Positions 37,055-46,152 of a stretch of DNA of 64,000 nt are shown here, in pieces; positions within the stretch are counted from its first letter, which is position 1, and each line of letters starts with the position of its first letter. Position numbers and translations under genes: made by a program. The DNA lies in the NCBI RefSeq assembly GCF_012958305.1, contig NZ_JABBYO010000001.1, forward strand, positions 1-64,000. The letters are read 5' to 3'. Source of the stretch: Tautonia rosea (GTDB lineage: Bacteria; Planctomycetota; Planctomycetia; Isosphaerales; Isosphaeraceae). The notes beneath the pieces were generated by a model that did not search any database, had not been told where the DNA came from, and worked only from the letters and a program-made list of their open reading frames with translations.

Positions 37055-38389
37055 ATGCCTCAATCGCGCTGGATCATCGCCATCGTCGCCCTTGGCGTTT
37101 TGGTAAGGGTTGCGGCGATTTTCGTGCTTCAGAGTCACACGGTTCCCCGCAGCACTTACGAGCACGGAGAAATCGCCGCGAATTTGCTCGAAGGCCAGGG
37201 TTTTTCGATTCGCTTTCTGGGTGTTGAGGGACCAACCTCGCAACAAGCCCCGCTCTATCCGATCCTGGTTGCGGCTGCCTTCGCCGTGGGAGGCGTGGAA
37301 ACGCCCGAAGCCCTCCTCCTCCTCCAGCTTGGCCAGGCTGCGCTGGGAGGAGTGATGGTGCTGGCGGTGATGGCCCTCGCCTGGCAGGTCGCCCCCGATC
37401 AGCCTCGAATGGCGATTGCCGCCGGCCTGGTGACAGCCGTGCATCCCACGCTTGTCTACTCGGCAACTCATGTTCAGGTCGCTGGACTTGCAGCCACGCT
37501 GGTGACGCTGGCCTTTGTCGCCTCGTATCGACTGGGACGCCTGGCTCGACGGTTCGATGCCTTCGCTCTGGGGGGAGTGCTCGGGCTCTTGGTCCTCTGC
37601 GATCCGATTCTCGGACTGATCACGCCCGCCATTGCCTGGGTGGCGGTCCAGGGCCAGGGTCTTCGTCGCGCGATGGTGCCTCTGACGACCGTCGCTCTGG
37701 TGGCCTTGCTAACGGTCACTCCCTGGATCATCCGCAACGCTCACGTTCACGGTGAGTTTGTGCCCGTCAAGAGCACCTTCGGTTACGCCTTCTGGCAAGG
37801 GAACTGCTCACTGAGCGAAGGAACCGACAAGGTTGTTCGAGCCTCGGTTGAGCCAATCCTCGCCAAGAGCGGTTCAGGCCTTGCCGATCGGAACCGAGCC
37901 CTGTGGGAAGCCCGCCACGAGGCCGGCTATATCGACGATATCGCCCTGACCCGCGACGACCGGCAAACCCTGGCGGGGCTCACAGAACCCGCCCGCTCTC
38001 GATGGCTCTTTCACCGAGCACTCGACGACCTGCGGGCCGAGCCGCTCCGGTACCCGAGCCTTTGTGCGAAACGACTCCGGGCGTTCCTTCTCTGGGATGA
38101 AACCAATCCGAAGACACGTAGCCTGGTCTATCGCGCTGGACACCTTGGGCTGACAGTGCTCGCCGTCTTCGGCCTGATTGGACTCGGCCCGGACCTCCGC
38201 CGTCGGCTTGCTCCGACGTTGCTCGCAGCAGCTCTGATTGCCACGTTCCACACCCTGACCATCGTCTCGGCCCGGTTCCATGTCCCCGTTGAGCCGCTGA
38301 TGGCGGTCTGGGCCTCGGGCATGGTCGCCGTTCGATCGGTCCGACGACCTGACTTGGACTTCACAACGGCGCTCGAAACCGTATCATGA
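37055..38389 (+). CDS. GT39/ArnT-like polytopic membrane protein
   Basis: About 444 residues with roughly ten membrane segments. The first helix is followed by a periplasmic loop with STYEHGEIAANLLEGQGFS, resembling the acidic loop motif of GT-C glycosyltransferases (dolichyl-phosphate-mannose mannosyltransferase type). Further on, QQAPLYPILVAAAFAVGG and TPWIIRNAHVHGEFVPVKS match that superfamily. Such proteins transfer sugars from a lipid-phosphate carrier to an acceptor outside the membrane. ATG 37055 with GGGGAG upstream is preferred over the frame opening at 36920. It stands 150 bp before the ABC-2 permease gene of a glycan-export operon and may belong functionally with it. Confidence 0.8.
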   Translation: MPQSRWIIAIVALGVLVRVAAIFVLQSHTVPRSTYEHGEIAANLLEGQGFSIRFLGVEGPTSQQAPLYPILVAAAFAVGGVETPEALLLLQLGQAALGGVMVLAVMALAWQVAPDQPRMAIAAGLVTAVHPTLVYSATHVQVAGLAATLVTLAFVASYRLGRLARRFDAFALGGVLGLLVLCDPILGLITPAIAWVAVQGQGLRRAMVPLTTVALVALLTVTPWIIRNAHVHGEFVPVKSTFGYAFWQGNCSLSEGTDKVVRASVEPILAKSGSGLADRNRALWEARHEAGYIDDIALTRDDRQTLAGLTEPARSRWLFHRALDDLRAEPLRYPSLCAKRLRAFLLWDETNPKTRSLVYRAGHLGLTVLAVFGLIGLGPDLRRRLAPTLLAAALIATFHTLTIVSARFHVPVEPLMAVWASGMVAVRSVRRPDLDFTTALETVS

Positions 38390-38540
38390 TTCGCGACCCG
38401 CAGGGATCGATGGTCGAGTCGCATGGACGGAGGCCGACCCTTGATCGACATCTGATGGTCAGGCCCGTCCCCTCGGGTCGCTCCGGTCGCGATCGGACCT
38501 GAATCCGATCCCGCATTCATTCACACGGAAGTGAACCGTT

Positions 38541-39416
38541 ATGGCCACACAGGTTTCGTCTCCGACGACGCCAATCCCGCAGGTGTTCCCACCCGGGCGT
38601 GACACGCTGCCTGGCCTGAACGGGCTGACGACTCTTGTCCGCGATGCCCAGGAACTCTATCGCTTTCGGGCGGTGCTCACGAACCTGGTGGCCCAGGATC
38701 TTCGCACACGATATCAACGATCATTGCTGGGATTCTTGTGGACGCTCTTGAATCCGATCTTGATGATGATCACCCTCTCAGTGGTCTTCACGCATCTCTT
38801 TCAGTTCAGCAAAGGGGGAACGGACTACGCGCTTTACCTGTTCTCGGGAATGGTCCCCTGGGGCCTGCTCGTGGGAACGATCAGCGAGTCCTCCACCTGT
38901 ATCATCTCCAACGAGGGATTGATCCGAAAAATCTACATCCCTAAGTTGATTCTCCCGCTCTCACGACTCGTGCTCAACACAACCATGTTGACCCTGTCGA
39001 TGACGGCCTTGTTCTTGCTCATGGTCCCTCTCGGCGCCCGCTTTACTCCCTCGCTCCTGATGGTGCCGATCGCGATCTTCGTGTACGCCGTTTTCACGCT
39101 GGGCCTCGGACTGATCGCAGCCACAGTCAATACGTTCTACCGAGATTTTGGCCATCTGCTCACGGTCATTCTTCAGGCATGGTACTTCGCAACCCCGATC
39201 GTCTACCCCATCAGCGCCCTTCCTGAAGAGATCGCATGGCGATTCTGGCTCAATCCTGCATATCCCTTTATCCGCATGTTCCATGTCACCATCTATGAAG
39301 GCCACTGGCCCTCCTGGATGCTCTTCCTCTCGACTGCCGGAATTGCGGTGGTTGCCCTGGGAATCGGCTATGTCACGTTCAAGTCGTACGAAGACAAACT
39401 GGTCTTCCGGCTCTGA
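38541..39416 (+). CDS. ABC-2 type polysaccharide export permease (Wzm-like)
   Basis: A 291-residue permease with six hydrophobic segments. It contains the family pattern LVAQDLRTRYQRSLLGFLWTLLNPIL, the FSGMVPWGLLV region, ISNEGLIRKIYIPKLILPLS and, near the end, YFATPIVYPISALPE with FIRMFHVTIYEGHWP. These are characteristic of the Wzm/TagG/KpsM group that moves lipid-linked polysaccharides to the outside of the inner membrane. It is the first gene of a compact operon: the ATPase partner starts 31 bp downstream and two large double glycosyltransferases follow. The polymer itself cannot be named from sequence. Confidence 0.9.
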   Translation: MATQVSSPTTPIPQVFPPGRDTLPGLNGLTTLVRDAQELYRFRAVLTNLVAQDLRTRYQRSLLGFLWTLLNPILMMITLSVVFTHLFQFSKGGTDYALYLFSGMVPWGLLVGTISESSTCIISNEGLIRKIYIPKLILPLSRLVLNTTMLTLSMTALFLLMVPLGARFTPSLLMVPIAIFVYAVFTLGLGLIAATVNTFYRDFGHLLTVILQAWYFATPIVYPISALPEEIAWRFWLNPAYPFIRMFHVTIYEGHWPSWMLFLSTAGIAVVALGIGYVTFKSYEDKLVFRL

Positions 39417-39447
39417 GTCGAGGCCGGGAGGCCAAGGAGAGGCAGAG

Positions 39448-40254
39448 TTGAGTACCGAGACGGTCATTCAATTGCAGCGCGTCTCGCTGCGGTTTACCAC
39501 CTATAACGACAAATATTATTCGCTCAAACGCGCATGCATGGATCTCTTCCTCCGTCGCGAGGTGAGCAATCAGTCGTCGTTTTGGGCCATCAGCGGCGTC
39601 GATCTAACCATTCGCCGGGGCGAGCGACTTGGCATCATCGGCGCCAATGGTGCTGGAAAAAGCACGCTGCTTCGCGTGATCGCCGGGATTTATTCCCCCA
39701 CCTCCGGTCGCATCGCGGTCAATGGCCGGGTCGCCCCCCTGATTGAGTTGGGAGCCGGGTTCAATTACGAACTCTCCGGCGAAGAGAATGTTTATCTCAA
39801 CGGTGCGCTGCTCGGATTTGATCGGAAGCAGATGAAGGCACGAATCGATCGGATCTGGGACTTTTCCGGACTGCACGAGTTTACCTCGCTGCCCTTGAAA
39901 TATTACTCAAGCGGCATGCTCGCGCGGCTCTCGTTTGCCGTGGCGACCGAGGTCGATCCCGATATCTTGCTGCTTGACGAGACGCTGAGCGTTGGCGATG
40001 CCTCGTTCCGCAACCGAGCGAGAGACCGCATCATGCAGGTCATCGATCGCTCGAACGTTGTGGTCGTTGTCTCCCACGATATGGATGCACTCTCGAAGAT
40101 CTGTACCCGAGGGATCTGGCTCGACCACGGCGTCCTCAAGGCCGACGGTCCCATCGATGAGGTCATCGACTCTTACATTCGCCATGTCGGTACGACCGAA
40201 ACCAGGGCGGCCAGCACTCAGGAACCTGATCGAGCCACGGCCGAAGCGGCCTGA
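39448..40254 (+). CDS. ABC polysaccharide export ATPase (Wzt/TagH-like, short form)
   Basis: A 268-residue ATPase. It has Walker A GANGAGKST, a Q-loop-region equivalent in APLIELGAGFNYELSGEENVYLNG (typical for polysaccharide exporters), signature YYSSGMLARLSFA, Walker B DILLLDE and the H-loop VVSHDMDAL. The TTG start at 39448 is chosen because AAGGAGA stands upstream at good spacing; a frame open from 39148 overlaps the permease gene and is not credible. Wzt proteins with a carbohydrate-binding C-terminal domain are about 400 residues or longer; this one ends soon after the ATPase domain, so export probably does not depend on recognising a modified chain end through a Wzt C-domain. Confidence 0.88.
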   Translation: MSTETVIQLQRVSLRFTTYNDKYYSLKRACMDLFLRREVSNQSSFWAISGVDLTIRRGERLGIIGANGAGKSTLLRVIAGIYSPTSGRIAVNGRVAPLIELGAGFNYELSGEENVYLNGALLGFDRKQMKARIDRIWDFSGLHEFTSLPLKYYSSGMLARLSFAVATEVDPDILLLDETLSVGDASFRNRARDRIMQVIDRSNVVVVVSHDMDALSKICTRGIWLDHGVLKADGPIDEVIDSYIRHVGTTETRAASTQEPDRATAEAA

Positions 40255-40320
40255 TGATCCGCTGGGCGCTGTCTGGAAGTCTGCCCATCCAACTCGTGAC
40301 GCATCAGCAGGGAGGTCATC

Positions 40321-42798
40321 GTGCGGATCGGGGTCGACGTGCTCGCCATCCAGTCCCCCTATAGCCGCGGGCGAGGCATCGGCCGCTACGCGAGAAGTCT
40401 TCTGAAAGCCATGCTCGAACGTGATGATGAGCATGAGTATACGCTCTACACTTACGAAGATCTTTCCCGAGAATCGCTTCCCACCTCACCCCGTACCCGC
40501 CTCCGAGACGTTCGCCGCGACCACCAGATGGGGGAACACACCCTTCAGCATGCAATTGAGCGCTCGCTAAACGAAGATGCCGGGAAACTGGACTGGTTCC
40601 TCTTACTCAGTCCCTTCGAAACCTGGGAATTCTTCGGGCTTCCGCATCGGCCTGTTGGAAGCATGCAAACTGCAGCGGTTGTTTATGACTTGATCCCGTT
40701 TCTATTCCAGGAAACCTATCTGGTCAACGAAAACGTTGGCCGATGGTTTTACGGTCATCTCCGACGCCTCTCCCGTTACGATCGACTCCTGGCCATCTCC
40801 GAAGCCTCTCGGATCGATACGCTGCAACTCCTCGGCTTACCACCCTGGCGGGTTGAAACCATCGGCACGGCCAGTGAGCCTGTACCCCTCGACGCACAAA
40901 ACCCCTCGCAGCACTCTGCAGTACTCGATCGCCTGGGAATCAATCGTCCCTTTCTGTTTTGCCTGGGAAGCAACGATCCGCGCAAGAATCTTCGAGGATT
41001 GATTGATGCGTTCGGACTGCTTCCACCCCATCATCGTTCCCAGACGCAACTGGTCGTGACCTGCTCCCTGACCGAATCCGACGTTCAACACCTTCGTCAA
41101 CACGCGGCAGCGAACGGAATCTCCGAGCAACTGGTGCTCACCAATGCGGTGGATCAGGAGACTTTAGTCACGCTTTATCGCTCCTGTGTTGCCTTTGTCT
41201 TTCCCTCACTCTACGAAGGGTTTGGCCTGCCGATTCTCGAAGCGATGCAACTGGGTGCCCCGGTCATCGCTGCGAATAACTCCTCGCAACCTGAGGTCCT
41301 GGGTAACGCCGGACTGCTCGCCAACGCCGCCGAACCCTCCGACCTGGCCGCGAACATACGCCGCTTGCTGGAAAACCCCTCGCTCCGTCAGCAGTATGGG
41401 CAGCAAGGTTTTCTTCGCTCCGAACACTTTCGCTGGTCCGAGGTGGCTGATCGGACCCTTCAATCGCTTGAATCAGCGACACAAATGCAAGTGATCCCCC
41501 GGGGATCCCGCAAGCACGTCACCGTGTCTTCGCCTCCCCGCCTGGCCATGTTCTCTCCGCTGCCTCCGATTCCCTCGGGAATCGCTCGCTATACGGAACG
41601 CATCTGCAACTCACTGCGCAATGAAACGCTGATTGACGTCTACCACGACCCAAACGAGCGACCCGCCCTGGGCGACGTCTCCAGTCGCTATGCGATGTTC
41701 GACGCCTCGTTGTTCGACCGCCGTCGGAAACTGGTCCAGTACGACGCAACCATTTATCAGTTTGGAAATTCCTCGTTTCACACATACCTGTATGAGCCAT
41801 TTCTGAAGCACCCTGGCATCGTTGTTTTGCACGACCAGGCACTTTCGGGGTTTCATGCAAGCTACGGCTTGATGACGGGACGCATGAATGCGCACCTCGT
41901 CGAGGAACTCAGCTATTCCGGGCACGCTCACGATTCCGCGCTTACCACCATGGTCGCCGGCTGGGTACCTGGGACCTGGGACATCCAGGACCAGATGGTC
42001 CGCCGAGGTGTGGCCATGAATCGCCGGATCCTGGAGCGAGCCACCTCGATCCTTGTGCACTCAAAGCACAGCCGCGACCAGATCGCCGAGGCGTTTCCCT
42101 GGCTCTCAACGAAGGTTCATGTCGCACCGATCGGCTGCGACCCCGACCCCATCGACACAAACCGGAAGCAGAACGCGCGTCGAGTGCTTGGAATTGACGA
42201 TCACAATATCGTCATTGGTGCGGTCGGCATTCTTCATCCGACCAAGCTGAATCGGGAAACGGTCCAGGCCTTTGCCAGGGCGCTGGTCGATCTCCCTCAC
42301 GCCGTTCTTGTGTTTCTCGGTCGGGATCTGGGTAACGGGGAGGCACGCCGCGAGGCCGATCGGCTGGGCATTCGCCATCGCGTCCGTGTTCTCGGCCATC
42401 TCTCAGATGAGGACTTCGAACGAACGATCGATGCCTTTGATATCGGCCTCAGCCTGAGACGCCCACCGACCAATGGCGAGTCATCCGCCGCCTTGCTCGA
42501 CCTGCTTCGACGAGGAATTCCGACCATTGTCTGCGATGTAGGCACCTTTGCCGAGTTTCCCGACTCGGTCGTTCGCAAGATTTCCTGGACGAGTGAGCAT
42601 TCCGGAGTCGCCCAGCTTGGGGCTGTTCTTCGATCCCTCGTCCTCGACCCGAACGAGCGGCTGAAAAGAGGTCAATCGGCATACGATTACGTTTCCCGAA
42701 CGCATTCGTGGGCACAGCTTCTTGAACAGTATCGACAGCTCTGCTTCCCCGTTCGACAGACCGATCGGACGACGATGATCCGGAGAGGGGTGGCCTGA
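40321..42798 (+). CDS. Double glycosyltransferase, two GT4 modules in one chain (copy 1)
   Basis: An 825-residue cytoplasmic protein made of two GT-B units. Unit 1 (about 1-385) starts MRIGVDVLAIQSPYSRGRGIGRYA and has LFCLGSNDPRKNLRGLIDAF and the donor motif FPSLYEGFGLPILEAMQLGAPV. Unit 2 (about 400-825) starts LAMFSPLPPIPSGIARYTER and has RRGVAMNRRILERA, VGAVGILHPTKLNRE and RRPPTNGESSAALLDLLRRG. GTG 40321 follows GGGAGG. Two active modules in one chain suggest it adds two sugars of a repeat unit. The stop overlaps the next start as TGATG, and the next gene has the same architecture, which indicates tandem duplication. Confidence 0.88.
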   Translation: MRIGVDVLAIQSPYSRGRGIGRYARSLLKAMLERDDEHEYTLYTYEDLSRESLPTSPRTRLRDVRRDHQMGEHTLQHAIERSLNEDAGKLDWFLLLSPFETWEFFGLPHRPVGSMQTAAVVYDLIPFLFQETYLVNENVGRWFYGHLRRLSRYDRLLAISEASRIDTLQLLGLPPWRVETIGTASEPVPLDAQNPSQHSAVLDRLGINRPFLFCLGSNDPRKNLRGLIDAFGLLPPHHRSQTQLVVTCSLTESDVQHLRQHAAANGISEQLVLTNAVDQETLVTLYRSCVAFVFPSLYEGFGLPILEAMQLGAPVIAANNSSQPEVLGNAGLLANAAEPSDLAANIRRLLENPSLRQQYGQQGFLRSEHFRWSEVADRTLQSLESATQMQVIPRGSRKHVTVSSPPRLAMFSPLPPIPSGIARYTERICNSLRNETLIDVYHDPNERPALGDVSSRYAMFDASLFDRRRKLVQYDATIYQFGNSSFHTYLYEPFLKHPGIVVLHDQALSGFHASYGLMTGRMNAHLVEELSYSGHAHDSALTTMVAGWVPGTWDIQDQMVRRGVAMNRRILERATSILVHSKHSRDQIAEAFPWLSTKVHVAPIGCDPDPIDTNRKQNARRVLGIDDHNIVIGAVGILHPTKLNRETVQAFARALVDLPHAVLVFLGRDLGNGEARREADRLGIRHRVRVLGHLSDEDFERTIDAFDIGLSLRRPPTNGESSAALLDLLRRGIPTIVCDVGTFAEFPDSVVRKISWTSEHSGVAQLGAVLRSLVLDPNERLKRGQSAYDYVSRTHSWAQLLEQYRQLCFPVRQTDRTTMIRRGVA

Positions 42799-45284
42799 TG
42801 CGTCTTGGAATCGACCTTCTCCCACTTCAATCCGAAGGAAGCCGAGAGCGCGGGGTTGGTCGTTACGCCGCGGCCTTGCTCCACTCGATGGCCAAGCACG
42901 CGCAGGCTGACGAGTGGGTACTGTATTCCTACTCAGAGTTGCCCTTTGACCGGGTCCCTGAACTCACGGGTCCCAGGGTTCGAATCGTCTCCGTGGGCAC
43001 AATTGAAAACGACGATACGATTCGAGGGCGATGGCAGACCATCGCGACTCAGAACCCCGACCGACTCGATGGGCTGTTGTTGCTCAATCCGTTTGAGCTT
43101 GGACCCGGCTTCGAACCTCCACCACGAACCCCGGGGGGATTGCCAATCATCGCGGTCCTCTACGATCTCATTCCCTTGCTCTTTCCTGAAACTTACCTTA
43201 GTGACCCAGGCGTCCGGCGACGATATTTCCAACGCCTTGACACCCTTCGACGCTACGATTGCCTTCTCGCCATCTCTGACTCCACCCGTCGCGATGCCGA
43301 GCACCGGCTCGGCATCAGGGCCGATCGGGTCGTTACCCTCCCCTTGACGGTCGACCCACGTTTCGGACCTGACTCCGCCAACCATCGCGACCCCGAAACC
43401 CTCGCCCGTCTCGGGCTATCGACCCCGTTCCTCTTCCATCTCGGCGGACGCGATGATCGGAAGAACGTCTGGGCAGCGCTCGATGCGTTCGCCATGCTCG
43501 ATCCGGCGATCCGATCCGGCCACACTCTGGTCGTCGCGGGAGCCTACGATCCCGCCTACCGATCCAAAATCAACGCCTATGCGAGAGAACGAAGAATCGA
43601 CGATCGCCTGATCATCCCGAGCGAAGTCGATGATGCCACGCTCGAAGCACTCTACCGTGGTTGCGTAGCCTTTGTCTTCCCATCGCACTACGAAGGGTTG
43701 GGACTGCCCATCCTCGAAGCCATGCGGAGTGGGGCCCCGGTCATCGCTGGGCGGAACTCCTCTCAGACCGATCTCGTTGGTGACTCGGGCATCCTTGTCG
43801 ATCCGTCCGACTCGGAAGCGATTGCCCGAGCCATCACCAGGCTGATTAACGATCGTCCGTATGCCTTGACGCTCGCTGAGTCTGCGATCCGTCGGGCAGC
43901 GACGCTGTGTCGAGCCTCGCAGGGATCAGTAGCACGAGCGGCCATCGTCGATTGCCTGGACGCAAAGCTTCCCCGTCCGCACTTCCGCCTCAGGACTCCT
44001 CGACCGCGTGTCGCCATGGTGTCCCCTTTCCCTCCCAAGGCAACGGGGATCGCCGACTATGCCCAGCGGTTAGCCCTTGCTCTTCATCATCATGCAAGTG
44101 TTGACCTCTATCACGATGGCGATTATGTGCCTGAATTGGGTCTTTCCGATCGCCGGTTCCGCTGCTTCGATCGTGCCACATTCGCCCGTCGGCTCGCTGT
44201 GCTCCCTCCCCAGGCAATCATTTATCAGATGGGAAATTCCTGGTATCACCGATTTGTGTACGAGTGCTTGCGCGAGCGTCCCGGGATCACCGTTCTGCAC
44301 GACTTCCATCTCGCCGGCTTCCACTTCTGGTACGCCAATCAACCCGATGTCGCTTCGGGGCACTTCGACCGGATCGTCGCTCAGGAATGTACCGCCGGAC
44401 TGATTGGCCCCGAGGAAAACCCGGAAACCTGGCAGACCGAACCTGGAGGGGTACAGGCCGCGGCCATGCGGCGTGGGATCGCCATGAACCGGGAGATCTT
44501 CGAACGATCACGATTCGTGGTCGTCCACTCACCTTACTGTCGTGATCTTGTACGGCAGACGATGCCCGAATTCGTGGACCGCACCGTGGTCATCCCCATG
44601 GGTGCATCGCTAAACCGGCAAACTCAGGCCCAGATTACTGCCACACGACAGCGTTTTGGGATCCCGACCGATGCCATCGTCTTCGGATGTTTCGGCAATC
44701 TGACATCCATGAAGATGTATGAGGAAGCGATTCAAGCCTTTGCACACATCCGTCACCAGGTGGGTCGAGCTCTCCTTCTGTTTGTGGGCAAGGACTGGGA
44801 ACAGGGGCGGGCCAGCGCACGTGTCCAGGCCGAGGGCCTAACCGATCGGGTCTTGTTTCTGGGACCGGCGTTGAAGGCGGATTACGAGCGGCTCGTAGGA
44901 GCCGTCGATGTCGGGCTCGGCCTGCGACGCCCGCCTACCTACGGCGAAACCTCGGCCTCCTTGCTCGACTTTCTCAGGTCAGGCATTGCCACCATCGTCA
45001 CTGATGTCGCTAGCTTCCGCGACTATCCTCCCGAGACGGTCGTCTCCTGGAATCCCGATCAGGACAGCATCGACGGCCTCGCCGATCGCATGTGCGAACT
45101 CGCGACCAACCCCTCGGCACGCCGGACGATTGGTGAGGCAGCGCTGACCTACGTCCAGACCCGCCACGACTGGTCGATCGCCGCTCGGGCCTATTCTGAA
45201 CTCGCGGCCCAATGCGCCGAGGCGTCCGCCTCATCGATCCATACTCACGAGCACACCCACGTCTCAGGAGTCCATGACGGATGA
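42798..45284 (+). CDS. Double glycosyltransferase, two GT4 modules in one chain (copy 2)
   Basis: An 828-residue paralogue of the preceding protein with the same plan. Unit 1 starts MRLGIDLLPLQSEGSRERGVGRYA and has FLFHLGGRDDRKNVWAALDAF and FPSHYEGLGLPILEAMRSGAPV. Unit 2 starts VAMVSPFPPKATGIADYAQR and has RRGIAMNREIFERS, FGCFGNLTSMKMYEEA and RRPPTYGETSASLLDFLRSG. Both donor-site Glu pairs appear retained. The ATG at 42798 shares its A with the previous TGA, and the stop overlaps the next ATG as ATGA. The copies have diverged along their whole length, including the acceptor-side halves, suggesting specialisation for different sugar linkages of one polymer. Confidence 0.88.
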   Translation: MRLGIDLLPLQSEGSRERGVGRYAAALLHSMAKHAQADEWVLYSYSELPFDRVPELTGPRVRIVSVGTIENDDTIRGRWQTIATQNPDRLDGLLLLNPFELGPGFEPPPRTPGGLPIIAVLYDLIPLLFPETYLSDPGVRRRYFQRLDTLRRYDCLLAISDSTRRDAEHRLGIRADRVVTLPLTVDPRFGPDSANHRDPETLARLGLSTPFLFHLGGRDDRKNVWAALDAFAMLDPAIRSGHTLVVAGAYDPAYRSKINAYARERRIDDRLIIPSEVDDATLEALYRGCVAFVFPSHYEGLGLPILEAMRSGAPVIAGRNSSQTDLVGDSGILVDPSDSEAIARAITRLINDRPYALTLAESAIRRAATLCRASQGSVARAAIVDCLDAKLPRPHFRLRTPRPRVAMVSPFPPKATGIADYAQRLALALHHHASVDLYHDGDYVPELGLSDRRFRCFDRATFARRLAVLPPQAIIYQMGNSWYHRFVYECLRERPGITVLHDFHLAGFHFWYANQPDVASGHFDRIVAQECTAGLIGPEENPETWQTEPGGVQAAAMRRGIAMNREIFERSRFVVVHSPYCRDLVRQTMPEFVDRTVVIPMGASLNRQTQAQITATRQRFGIPTDAIVFGCFGNLTSMKMYEEAIQAFAHIRHQVGRALLLFVGKDWEQGRASARVQAEGLTDRVLFLGPALKADYERLVGAVDVGLGLRRPPTYGETSASLLDFLRSGIATIVTDVASFRDYPPETVVSWNPDQDSIDGLADRMCELATNPSARRTIGEAALTYVQTRHDWSIAARAYSELAAQCAEASASSIHTHEHTHVSGVHDG

Positions 45285-45577
45285 AACGCTTTTTGAAATC
45301 ACTTGCGTCCAAGGTCTGGGGCTGGACTGCAGGAGTTCGTCGCCCGATCGTCCGCAAATTTGATCAGAAGCTGGAGCGTATGCTTGGCGAATGTGTCCGC
45401 GATCCCATTGCCCACCATTTGCACCTGACCAACGTCTCGCACCATGAAATGAACATCGCCTTGAACAGCTGTATTCGAGAGATTGCTCGGCTGGAGATGC
45501 AGGTCGAAGAGCTTCGACTTGAGCTGGCCCGCGATCGCGAGGCCAGCCTCTTCGAATCGGCATCGGAGGGTCGTTGA
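45281..45577 (+). CDS. Small coiled-coil protein at the end of the glycan-export operon
   Basis: A 98-residue protein of unknown function. A basic amphipathic N-terminus (MKRFLKSLASKVWGW, then RRPIVRKF) could lie on the membrane. The C-terminal half (about 60-95) is predicted coiled coil: IREIARLEMQVEELRLELARDRE. It contains no catalytic motif. The ATG overlaps the stop of the second double glycosyltransferase by four bases, with GGAG upstream, so it is translated with the operon. A scaffold or chain-length ruler for the glycosyltransferases would fit the context, as coiled coils do in WbdD-type systems, but that is speculation. Confidence 0.75.
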   Translation: MKRFLKSLASKVWGWTAGVRRPIVRKFDQKLERMLGECVRDPIAHHLHLTNVSHHEMNIALNSCIREIARLEMQVEELRLELARDREASLFESASEGR

Positions 45578-45592
45578 ACGCTCGAGCCGAGC

Positions 45593-46042
45593 TTAACCGT
45601 GGCGTACGATGGCTTCGTAGGCGTCGGGATCGAACTGCGGCTTTCCTTGCCCCTGTGCATTGGACGACCGCTGATCCTCCTTTTCGAGTCGTTGGGTTCC
45701 GGAGAGGGTCCGGTTCGCGAGTCGCGAACCCTGAATGACACCCACAATGCCGACCACCGCTGCCGCAATCCAGACCTCGTCCACCGAAGTTGTCAGGCTG
45801 GCAAGCCATGCCACGCCGAACACCCCGGCGGGCATGATCGCGCCGATGGCGATTGCCACCCGAGAGGCCCACACCTCGCTGCCCGGCACCGGGAGCCCCA
45901 TCTCCATGGCTTTCATGCGTTCCCGATATTCCCACTCACGTCGTCGAGCCCGCTGACGGAGCACAATCACAGTGGGCACCAGAATTAAAGGCATCAAGAT
46001 TGCCACAATGGGAACCATGATGACAAGTTCATCTTCACTCAT
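45593..46042 (-). CDS. Small membrane protein, paralogue of its upstream neighbour
   Basis: A 149-residue protein with an N-terminal membrane helix (LVIMVPIVAILMPLILVPTVIVL), a charged cytoplasmic stretch (RRREWEYRERMKAMEMGLPVPG), two more helices (VAIAIGAIMPAGVFGVAWLA and VWIAAAVVGIVGVIQG) and a soluble tail ending FDPDAYEAIVRHG. The helix-ERMKAMEMG-helix-helix-DPDAY plan is shared with the next gene upstream on the same strand, so the two are diverged tandem copies. No family name is certain. It converges with the glycan operon with 15 bp between the stops and shows no terminator-like hairpin. Confidence 0.7.
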   Translation of the reverse strand: MSEDELVIMVPIVAILMPLILVPTVIVLRQRARRREWEYRERMKAMEMGLPVPGSEVWASRVAIAIGAIMPAGVFGVAWLASLTTSVDEVWIAAAVVGIVGVIQGSRLANRTLSGTQRLEKEDQRSSNAQGQGKPQFDPDAYEAIVRHG

Positions 46043-46152
46043 GATCGTCCTTTCGTCTTCAGGGGAGGATGTTCGTCAAGGCAAGTGCTGAAGCCGCCGA
46101 ACTCCACGGTTCGAATCCGATAACAACACGGCTCAACATTGCATCCAAACTG

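Noticed and set aside
46105-46130. GGTTCGAATCC, resembling a tRNA T-loop
   Set aside because: The arms around it do not pair as a T-stem and no acceptor, D or anticodon arm is found upstream.
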